Origin: Panagrolaimus kolymaensis
Lineage: Eukaryota; Nematoda; Chromadorea; Rhabditida; Panagrolaimidae
DNA length: 64,000 nucleotides
Direction: 5' to 3'
Assembly: GCA_028622995.1 (NCBI GenBank)
Contig: JAJQJQ010000076.1
Span: forward strand, 372,001 to 436,000
The stretch's first letter is position 1, and the number at the start of each line of letters is the position of its first letter. This document shows positions 11,386 to 19,898 of this stretch, in pieces. Under the pieces are notes generated by a model, which was not told where the DNA came from, did not search any database, and saw nothing but the letters and a program-made list of their open reading frames with translations. Both the position numbers and the translations under genes were made by a program.

Positions 11386-11743
11386 ATGACTTCAAAAGCT
11401 GCCGCAATGGAAAAGAAGCTAAAAGAACAACTTGAAACAGATATCGTTCAAGTACTTGATCTCTCTGATGGATGTGGTGACAAATTTGATGTTGTTGTAG
11501 CTTCAGCAAAGTTTAAAGATATGGGAACGTTAGCTCGTCATCGGTATGGTTGTTTTCTCTCTCTCTATTTTTCTTAAACACTAACCATTTTGTTGTTTTA
11601 GATTAATGCATAAAGTTCTTGAAAATGAATTCCAACATGCTCATGCCATTACTTTACACACATTTTCTTTCGATGAATATGAAAAAGCTGTCGAATTTCA
11701 ACTACCAAAGAAGAACGTATTGGATGAAATGCAAGAAATGTAA
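11386..11743 (+). CDS. BOLA2: BolA-like protein 2
   Basis: Exons 11386-11543 and 11602-11743 encode 99 residues, a normal length for this family. The BolA fold markers are present: GCGDKFDVVVASAKF (with the conserved Cys before the KF strand), ARHRLMHKVL, and the HAHAITLHTFS strand with the His expected to help bind an iron-sulfur cluster. BolA2 pairs with a cytosolic monothiol glutaredoxin to carry a [2Fe-2S] cluster; this role is from the family. The intron splits the Arg codon of RHR and keeps the frame. ACBD6 follows 160 nt downstream on the same strand, so co-transcription is plausible. Confidence 0.92.
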
Positions 11744-11903
11744 CTTTGTTATTTGTAATTTTCTGTTTAACTGTAATTTGCTTGTTTGTGTTTTATAAAG
11801 TCTTGAAGTTTATTCATTGTGAGATGGGTTTATCGGTTAATATATCCTTGAAATATCTTGTTACTCTAAAAACTTTTTAACTCTTTTCCTCTTTGTTTTT
11901 TAG

Positions 11904-12768
11904 ATGAGCTCATCTAGCCTTGGACAATTATTCAAATCAGCTTCGGGATGGTTTGCTTCAAATCACGATCAATTTGAAAACTCAGAAAAGCTTTTACTTT
12001 ATGGTCTTTACAAACAAGCTACTGATGGAAACATACCATGTTTGTTTAATATTCTTCTTTACATTTTCTTAATGATGACACTTTTTCAGTGAACGCTTTT
12101 CTTTTACTGGTCTCTATGGATCCTAAACAACGTGCATGGGGTGCTAATAAAGGAATGGTAACAGAAGAAGCGGAACATCGCTATGTTGAATATATTGAAT
12201 CTCGAAATCTTGGTTGGTCAAAAGCTACTGCTGCCTCTGGACAATATGGAACTATGGATGGTGGTATGGGATTATGTCCAAGTACAATGCGTCAAGTGGT
12301 TCAAGAGCCAACAACATCCTTTGAAATTTATTATGAAGCTGTCCGCAAAGGTGATCAGAAAAAGATACTCGAAGTTATCAATAGTGATCCTGAATTGGCT
12401 GGAACTCGGGATGACACTGGTGGATCAGCAATGCATTGGGCAGTTGATGCAAATCGATATGAATTGATTCCTCTTTTATTGGATGCTGGATTTCGAATTA
12501 ATGACAAAGATGGTGATAATCAAACTCCACTTCACCTTGGTTGGATTTCTTCTTTCTTTTTTGTTTTACTTCTAATGGTTGTTTTTTAGCTGCAATCTGT
12601 GAACATGTTTATACTGTGAAAGAACTTTTGGAATATGGTGCAAACCCTTATATCAAAGATGATGATGATGTTAGCTCTATGGATATCATATTAGAAAGTT
12701 CTATTTTGAAAGATTTGCCTCGATTTGTTGGTCATGCACTTAATGATAAAGTGAATTTGTCTTGTTAA
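11904..12768 (+). CDS. ACBD6: Acyl-CoA-binding, ankyrin-repeat protein (ACBD6-like)
   Basis: Exons 11904-12039, 12090-12539 and 12590-12768 give 254 residues. The N-terminal acyl-CoA-binding domain shows LLLYGLYKQATDGNIP, where YKQAT holds the ligand-contacting Tyr and Lys, followed by EAEHRYVEYIESRNLGWSK. Two to three ankyrin repeats follow (TGGSAMHWAVDANRYELIPL; DGDNQTPLHLAAICEH). This order is typical of ACBD6, a cytosolic acyl-CoA carrier linked to lipid modification of proteins. An acceptor (TTTTTTAG) touches the ATG. Odd point: the second half of the acyl-CoA-binding domain is poorly matched in the spliced frame, while a neighbouring frame contains FSFTG, a better family match that runs into a stop. 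See the finding on a possible indel near 12115. Confidence 0.85.
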
Positions 12769-12804
12769 TTTGTTATGTTTAATATTCTGTTTATTGTAAT
12801 ACTT

Positions 12805-12810
12805 AATAAA
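12805..12810 (+). promoter_or_regulatory. Probable poly(A) signal of ACBD6
   Basis: AATAAA 37 nt after the stop codon, in the 112 nt spacer between two convergent genes. Confidence 0.5.
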
Positions 12811-12880
12811 TTATTTGAATACACATTAATAAATAAAGTTTTTTCCAAACAGTTGTGATTAAAGGACAATGACATTAATA

Positions 12881-14018
12881 TTAATTAAAGAGTAAATGAT
12901 AAGGATAGCCTTGGTATTTCATTCGGAAAACGGAAAGAAGAAGACTGAAGAAAACCGCGACTAAACCTAATCCAACAAAGGCATATATTTTTCGATAATT
13001 ATCTTTTCTTTCTGGCGCCTCGAGGAGCATGATCATCCCAACCGTGATTACACCGTATAATCCAAGAACGATGTAAGTTTCAGATACAAGCTAAAATATA
13101 AAACAAAATTTGTCTAAAATTTGGGTTTCTAAAACTTGCTTGATATTGAGTGCTTCCATGAATGAACGAAGTTTCACGAGTTTGTGGATTGGTCATAATG
13201 AAAGGTGGACCTCGAATATGATTCCACATTTGACCGGACATAAAGCAAAAGACAATGGTAAGGCATGCAATTCCCCAAAAAGTTTTATTGTAAAGAAATT
13301 CAAGGTTGTTTCTTCTCATATATAATAATCCCATAACAAGCATAACCAAAAGCATGATAACTACAGGCGCAGCATAATTTGGTGGTCGAAGAACATGAAT
13401 CTAAAAAAGCTTTCCTTTAAAACTACAGTTACTTTAATTGTGAAAAATTTACATGAGTTCCAGTTTTTTCTGCAACAAATTTAGCCATTGCATCTGCATC
13501 AATTCCAAGCCGTTGGAATTCCATTTGATCACCTTTCTTTTCTCTTCCTTTAGCAGGGAAATGGAAAATGACTGGGGCAGTGTTAAGGTTCATTTGTTGG
13601 AAAATTTGTTGAGAATCATCAAATTCTACAACTCCGAAATATAAAGCTTTATCGTTCATGTGTCCATAACGATATGAATTGGCAAGAATGTAAAATTCAT
13701 CGTAAGCCGGTCTAAAATGAGAAGGATTTGGTTCCAAGCTTTTTCACCCAAGAGATAAAGATAAGCTTACTTGCAAATGGGACAATTAACTCCAACTGAA
13801 AGGGCAGTAAACATAACAATCATAGAATAATTTCTTGGAGAAGATCGAACATAATTCTTCCATCTATCAACATTCACTTGAACGATAGGTCTTTTATAAA
13901 GCATGTCTTGGAGGTTGGAGATCTTTTCATCCAATGTTAAGGCTGTTGCTTTTTGGCTGGATGAAATGGTTACTCCAAACACTAATAAAAGAAAAACCAG
14001 AAGCATTATTTTCTTCAT
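12881..14018 (-). CDS. MAGT1: Oligosaccharyltransferase OST3/OST6 subunit (MAGT1/TUSC3)
   Basis: Minus-strand exons are 13771-14018, 13453-13711, 13140-13400 and 12881-13090, giving 325 residues. Order: signal peptide (1-25), lumenal thioredoxin-like domain with the redox motif CPIC at 79-82, then four transmembrane segments, starting after HVLRPPNY and ending in a short C-tail. Wording such as [30 protein letters not shown] and [17 protein letters not shown] fits MAGT1/TUSC3 well. These subunits make transient disulfides with nascent chains so that STT3 can glycosylate cysteine-near sites in the ER. The intron at 13091-13139 has a GC instead of GT donor (CAA then GCAAGT); homology forces this junction, because the next possible GT donor leads to a stop. 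ENGASE lies upstream on the same strand beyond a transposon. Confidence 0.95.
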
Positions 14019-14180
14019 GGTTGACGGTATTGCACTGATGAAAAAATGTTATTCAATAAGGGTTGTTGGAATTTATTTGAATATTTTTAATAAATAAAAA
14101 TGGCCATTTGCTTTTCGTTATGAGATGAATTTCTCTTAAGAGAGACTCTACGAGTAAATTTAAAGATTTTAGAGTCAAGT

Positions 14181-15367
14181 TGCACAAAATTTTTTAAATT
14201 TTTTATTTTTCTTTACCAATCGGTTCTAAAAAATATTTAAAAATTATTGGCCTCAAGCTTTTTCTCAAAAAGTGAGCAGGATATGCTAATTTTTCTTATT
14301 GAAGTTGAAACCATGCATTAACTTCTAAAATTCGGCTAAATTCACCCATGAAGTTTAAAAATAGATTGCGGGCTAATTTATGGTGTATACCATATATTTT
14401 TATGTTCTATAAAAATAAGGAGAAATTTGCATATTTATTTTTCAAATTGATGCCATTTTTCACCCTTCTTCCGGACAAAGCTAGACTATACACCATAATA
14501 ACGCCCAGAATCTCCTCTTTCTTATTGTATAAACATTATAAAAGTAAACCATATACTTTGCGATATTTGAATTTTAGAATACATCCGAACACCATTTTTA
14601 ACGGGGAAAATGGTGTTTTTCTCTTTCTTCCTTTGATTTTTGGCATTATGTTCAAATTGTTTTCATAGAAGAAAAAAAAAAGAAAAAATGGATTTCTCCG
14701 TTAAAAAGGGTGTTCGGATGTATTCTAAAATTCAAATATCGCAAAGTATATGGTTTACTTTTATAATGTTTATACAATAAGAAAGAGGAGATTCTGGGCG
14801 TTATTATGGTGTATAGTCTAGCTTTGTCCGGAAGAAGGGTGAAAAATGGCATCAATTTGAAAAATAAATATGCAAATTTCTCCTTATTTTTATAGAACAT
14901 AAAAATATATGGTATACACTAGGGTTGTCAAAAAAGATTTCCCGGGAAATTTCCCGGGAATTTCCCGATTTTTCCTGGGAAATTTCCCGCTACAAACCCT
15001 TACAAAGTTTCACAAAGTCTAACAAAGTTCTACAAAAGTTGCTATAACTTTGTTAAACTTTGTAAGACTTTGTGAAGGTTTGTAGCGGGAAAATTCCCGG
15101 GAAATTTCCCGGGAAATTTCCCCATTTTCCCATTTCCCGGGAAATTCGACAACCCTAGTATACACCATAAATTAGCCCGCAATCTATTTTTAAACTTCAT
15201 GGGTGAATTTAGCCGAATTTTAGAAGTTAATGCATGGTTTCAACTTCAATAAGAAAAATTAGCATATCCTGCTCACTTTTTGAGAAAAAGCTTGAGGCCA
15301 ATAATTTTTAAATATTTTTTAGAACCGATTGGTAAAGAAAAATAAAAAATTTAAAAAATTTTGTGCA
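14181..15367. mobile_element. Large foldback (inverted-repeat) element, non-autonomous
   Basis: Two arms of about 425 nt are near-perfect reverse complements: 14181-14605 and 14695-15367 (the latter interrupted by the inserted element at 14920-15157). The ends are TGCACAAAATTTTTTAAA and its complement. A spacer of about 90 nt separates the arms. Without the insertion the element would be about 940 nt. No target-site duplication was found at the outer ends (AAGT before, GCCC after). It has no transposase; reading frames found here are the same arm read twice. It would form a long hairpin if transcribed. Confidence 0.85.
14920..15157. mobile_element. Nested hAT-like MITE with 8-bp target-site duplication
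   Basis: A 238 nt element lies inside the right arm of the foldback element. Its ends are exact 10-nt terminal inverted repeats, TAGGGTTGTC and GACAACCCTA. It is flanked on both sides by the direct repeat GTATACAC (14912-14919 and 15158-15165). The left arm of the host element shows the uninterrupted site, which confirms the insertion. An 8-bp duplication and TAGGG-type termini are typical of the hAT superfamily. The interior holds repeated GGGAAATTTCCC/TTTCCCGGGAAA words and an inner hairpin of ACAAAGTTT-like words. No coding capacity. Confidence 0.9.
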
Positions 15368-15511
15368 GCCCGATTTGAATCAGCTCATAGAACATCTCTT
15401 AAAAAGAGGTATACTGAATATTTTTTTTTATAAATTACAGTAACTTTTTTGTTAAAAAATCTTTATTAATTTATTTCTAAACCTATTTATATTGACAATA
15501 TAAATTAAGAA

Positions 15512-17389
15512 TTAAAAAATGTGAACAAAGTGAAGGATGGCATTTGCTTCCAATGCCTGGAATTCAATATTAAGTAATTTATGGACATTCAAAGTTTCTT
15601 GATTGCCATCATTGTTTGCAAAAGTTTTGATGTTTTCTTTTTCACTTTTAAAAATAACCAAGCCATTATTGCAAGATGCTGAGATTTTGAAGCATGTTGG
15701 GTTTTCAACAATAATCGAAAGCAATCTGTAAAAGAATCGAAATAAGTTTTATGGTTTTAAGTTCGATTTTGAGTATTACATGTATTTTCCAACTTCTGGA
15801 AAAATAAGTTTACAACCAGCAGCAAATGGTTGACTTTCACCATCTTGAAATAGTGAATATCGATGGAATTTATCATAGGTAATAAACTAAATAAATTTTT
15901 TATTTTAAAATGTGTTTTTGGAAAAATAATTTACCATTTTATGATCGCATTTTTCATAAACTTTGTAAGGAGATCCAAGTTTGATAGGATTTGTGAATGG
16001 AATGGGATCAGCTGTAAGGTATTTCATAATTGGCGCCCAATAATTGTACAAACTAAATTAATGAAACAATTTTAACTTTTCAAAATAAATGATTTCCTAC
16101 TTTTTAAGGCCATCATCTTGAGGTGCAAGGATACATTCGCGGCAATGGCCTGGTGCAAAAATTCCAACCGAATAATTATGTTCTCCAATCCATTTTAGAG
16201 CGTCAGCACAGCCATCAATTCCGGCAGCTAAACAGATACACAGTAATTTACATATTATAAAAAACGTGTGTGAAGCCTACCGTAAAATGTATTTCGACCA
16301 AACATGTCAATTCCAAAGAAAATACTATTGGTCCCATTTTTTGCAAATTTTGCGGTATTTTTTAGTTCATCTTCTTTCCAACCATAATTAATTAATGCAA
16401 AGCCACAAATATCATAAAATTCACTAAAAATAAAAAAATTCTATAATTTCGTGGAATCAAATTAATTTATAAAAATACTGACTAATTTTTTTCATTTATT
16501 TGATTTTGCCAATCGAGGGATCCATCATGGCAGACAGCATCATACCAAATTACTGGAGCATCATGACCAATACGTTTTCGAATGGCAAATTTTAATTGGA
16601 GTAAAAAACTTTTTAATAATTCAATGTCGATTGGCTAAAATAAAAAACTTTCTTTAAATTATTTCTTATCTTTTCAAAAAAATAATTTACATCAACTTTA
16701 ACTTCGACATTAATTAAATAACCATCAAAATATTTATGATCTAAAAGTTCGGCAAGTTTTTCAGTGGATTTTTCAATATTTTCAATGATGCTTGAGATTT
16801 TCATATTACTATTTTCTTCAAATAATAAAGTTCCTAAAGCAAGTTTTCCATGATTATGGGCTTCATTGATCCATCGCTTGGGTGGAATGGTAATACCATG
16901 ATGAGAGAAATAAATAAATATATCTGTATAATTTATTGGTGAAAATAAAAATGGATAACCGGGATTTGGATTATTGAGATCCAAAGCATGCTTGGTTGAT
17001 AAATCTTCAGGCAAATAATTTCCTTTCATATCGTGACAAAACATAGTTAATTTTTTGCCTGCATTTAATTTATTATAAAAATGGTGTAATCGTTTAGTTC
17101 GTTGATGTTTATTTTTGAGGGTAACCGTATCAAAAGATGTTTTAAGAATAATTTGAAAATTATCTACAGCATCGGGAATTGGCTAAATATTTATGAATCA
17201 GAGAGCAACAATTTTTAGGGTGAAACTCACAATGCAATCAATGGAAGAATCTGGTAGACTATCTTGATATAATACTTTTGCATCTATGAATAATGCATCT
17301 TTATTATTTTCATCGGCTATTTGGGATTCTAATTTTCTTTTACTAATTAATCGAGAAGGAGAATGATTATCATCTTTTTCAACTGACAT
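15512..17389 (-). CDS. ENGASE: Cytosolic endo-beta-N-acetylglucosaminidase (ENGASE, GH85)
   Basis: Minus-strand exons are 17231-17389, 16691-17182, 16483-16634, 16281-16423, 16101-16227, 15935-16052, 15780-15886 and 15512-15725, giving 503 residues. The glycoside hydrolase 85 barrel is clear: MFCHDMKGNY, DIFIYFSHHGITIPP, RWINEAHNHGKLALGTLL, FDGYLINVEVKVD, VIWYDAVCHDGSLDWQNQ and FFGIDMFGR. The catalytic pair is expected at Asn211 and Glu213 within LINVE; both are present. The enzyme cuts the chitobiose core of N-glycans on misfolded glycoproteins in the cytosol; no signal peptide is seen, in agreement. C. elegans has one such gene, eng-1. The C-terminal exons are more divergent, as usual for the accessory beta domain. 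The first 53 residues are polar and poorly conserved. Confidence 0.93.
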
Positions 17390-17730
17390 AATAATTTATA
17401 ATATAATTAACTATCACTAATTTTTTTAAACTAACAATTAATTGAAAGACTATTTTTTGATGAATAATAAATAAGTGGTTGATAAAATATTTATTTGCCT
17501 TTTGTTGTTGGTATTTACCAAAACGACCCTTGATTATATAAAAAAATAAAAGTCTTGAAAAGAATTTGTATCAAATGAATTCTTTTTTTCTTTTGCAACT
17601 AAAAGAATTTTTTTATTGCTCTTCTTTGCTTTAAAAAAAGAGCATCGAAATTTTCCAATTTTATTATTAATCACATGAATGAAATGTAAATTTGCTGTTT
17701 TGTGATAAGAATAAAAATATTTAATTAAAA
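17390..17730. other. Head-to-head promoter spacer between ENGASE and rabaptin
   Basis: 341 nt, AT-rich, divergent start sites at both ends; no exon or clear motif was recognised. Confidence 0.5.
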
Positions 17731-19169
17731 ATGAGTGAAGAAATTGCTGCCGCAGCAGCCCCCATTGAAATTAATACAACAGATGTAAGTTTTTGTTTTT
17801 ACAAAACCGATGGATTTTTAGAGGTTTGGCTTTTCAGGAAAATGTTATTAGCAATAATCAATTGGAAGCTGACGTAGAAAGCCGTCCAGCTTCATTATCT
17901 CCTCGCCCCGATTGTGAAATGTGTAGCAATTATGAAGCAAATTTAACCGGCCTTCAAGAAGTTGAACGTGAACTCAGGGTATTTTTTTGCATATATATTT
18001 TTTACCTCACAAAAAAATTTATTTACGAAGTTTTTAGGAGCAACTTACTGCTGCTAAACAACTTGCAGATCGATATGAAAATGAATTATCTGGGGAAAGA
18101 GTATATCGAAAAGAAATAGAAGATAATTTTCGAACTCTTGGAGCAGATACGGAAAAACGAGTAACTCTATTTCAAACCGAACATCAAACATTAATAGATA
18201 AATTAGTTGCAATGGAAAATAAACATAAATTATGTTATGATAAAATGGTTCGAGAATATACAACTGCAGCTCAAACATGCACCCGACTTGAAGATGATTT
18301 TATTTATTTAAAAAATAAATATCTCCACCTTCTTGGTTTACGAAAGGATAAAGCTGCAGAATTACGAGATCAACCCATAGATTTGCCTCAAACTGTTGAA
18401 GAACTTCAATTTTTATGTTTACAATTTCGCGAAGATATGATTGAAGATCGAGCAGCTAAAGAACATATAATTGATGATTTGAAGGATCAATTAACGGTTA
18501 CCAAAGAGCAATTGAGAGAGGAGCATGGAGATAAACGTCGAATTGAAGCAGAAATGACTCAACAAATTAATGCATATTCGCATGAATTAGGTTTGGCGCG
18601 AAGTAAATTAAATTCAATGTTTGCGGAAAATAAGGATATGCATGAAAAACAAAAATTACATCCATCCTATCAACAAAGAATTGAAGAACTCGAAGCTCAA
18701 GTTGAGAAGTTACAATCCGAGAAACAAACGGTGGATCGTCAATATGTTGAATGCCGACAAAAATGTCATACTCTTCAAACCGAATTAGATACATGCGAAA
18801 TGGTTCAAAAAGATTTTGTTCGACTTTCACAAAATCTTCAAATTCAACTTGAAAAAATTCGTCAAGCTGAACAAGAAGTTCGGTGGCAATTTGATGACGA
18901 CATTGGACATTGTAATAATTGTGAAGCAGAATTTTCAACTAAATTACCTAAAATCCATTGCAATCATTGTGGTAAAATATTTTGCCCTAATTGTCTTTCA
19001 CAAACTATTCCATCTGGGCCACATCGACGTCCAGCAAAAGTTTGTGAAGTTTGCCACACTCTTCTTAACAGGTTTGTGAGATTCACTTTTTTTTGATAAA
19101 ATTAATCGTTGAAATTCGGTTTTTAGGGAATCTGCGCCATTCTTCTCAAAATCGGGTAATGATAATTAA
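17731..19169 (+). CDS. rabn-5: Rabaptin-like Rab5 effector with C-terminal FYVE domain
   Basis: Exons 17731-17784, 17838-17978, 18038-19071 and 19127-19169 encode 423 residues. Most of the protein is coiled coil (about residues 65-340). The last 80 residues form a FYVE-type zinc finger: CNNCEAEF, KIHCNHCGKIFC, CPNCLSQTIP and VCEVCHTLL supply eight zinc ligands. The usual R+HHCR patch is replaced by KIHCNHC, so phosphoinositide binding may be weak. The coiled-coil segment DDFIYLKNKYLHLLGLRKDK and the C-terminal part fit the Rab5-binding region of rabaptin. In C. elegans RABN-5 combines the same parts and works with RABX-5 and RAB-5 on early endosomes. Start chosen because splicing is in frame from this ATG and the N-terminus matches a short acidic leader. 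Confidence 0.85.
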
Positions 19170-19511
19170 AAAAATGTTTTTTATTTCACAAAAATTATGT
19201 AGTCTTTGTTCTCAAACAAACAAAAAAAAGGTGACATAAAAATTATGATAATTTATTTATAACAAATATATATTTTCTTTTTTTTGTTGGGAAGAATTAC
19301 GTCGTCGAAATAAAAATAATTCAATACCATTCTTTGTTTCATTTTTGACTTTTACAAGACTATCGAAATCTTAAAACTAAGGAACTCGGCAAAAATTTTA
19401 TTCATATTTTTATAATATTTTATGAAACAAACACTTAAAAAAATATAAATTAATTTATTACATCTTTTTTAAAGAAAGTTTTAAACATTTTAAATTTTTA
19501 TTTTAATTTAA
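19170..19511. other. Convergent 3' spacer
   Basis: 342 nt between the rabaptin and Ly6-like stop codons. Contains AT-rich UTR sequence only; no feature was recognised. Confidence 0.5.
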
Positions 19512-19898
19512 TTAAATGAATGTTTTTGAAAGAATGTAAAGAAGCATGGGGATAATAATTATTGAAAATGAGAGTTTTTTGTAATCTGCTGAGTTGCATA
19601 ATTCTCCCGAACAGCAACAAACGAAATCAGTTGTTCCATCAGATGAATAAGTTATAGGAGCGCATGATTGGCCCTGAAATAAAAAGCTTTTTAGAAACTA
19701 ATTTATTTTCAATTAATTGTTTACTTGAGGACAATCTTGCATGTATGCACATCCACGATAAATTTGTCCATTATATGCATCCGCTTTTAAACAATATTGG
19801 GTTGCTGCGCTACAATACTGAGGCATCATATTATCATTGTAACATTCTAAACAAATGATTCCAGGAATTAATCCAAAAATAATTAGGATTTTATTCAT
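19512..19898 (-). CDS. Ly6/uPAR-like small secreted or GPI-anchored protein
   Basis: Two minus-strand exons, 19725-19898 and 19512-19673, encode 111 residues. Residues 1-16 are a signal peptide. The mature domain starts LECYNDN and has ten cysteines, ending in CCCSGELCN, the hallmark of the three-finger LU fold. A hydrophobic tail of about 20 residues (SIIIIPMLLYILS) without positive end suggests a GPI anchor. Nematodes have many such genes, some in chemosensory, glial or epidermal functions; the role of this one is unknown. The name of the subfamily cannot be given from sequence reading. Confidence 0.82.

Noticed and set aside
14348..14900. Open frames on both strands with the same 60-residue peptide
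   Set aside because: They are the two mirror arms of the foldback element read in opposite directions; no splice or start context and no known protein.
18567..18938. Long antisense frame opposite the rabaptin coiled coil
   Set aside because: Coiled-coil codon bias leaves few stops on the other strand; the sense frame has clear domains and splice sites.
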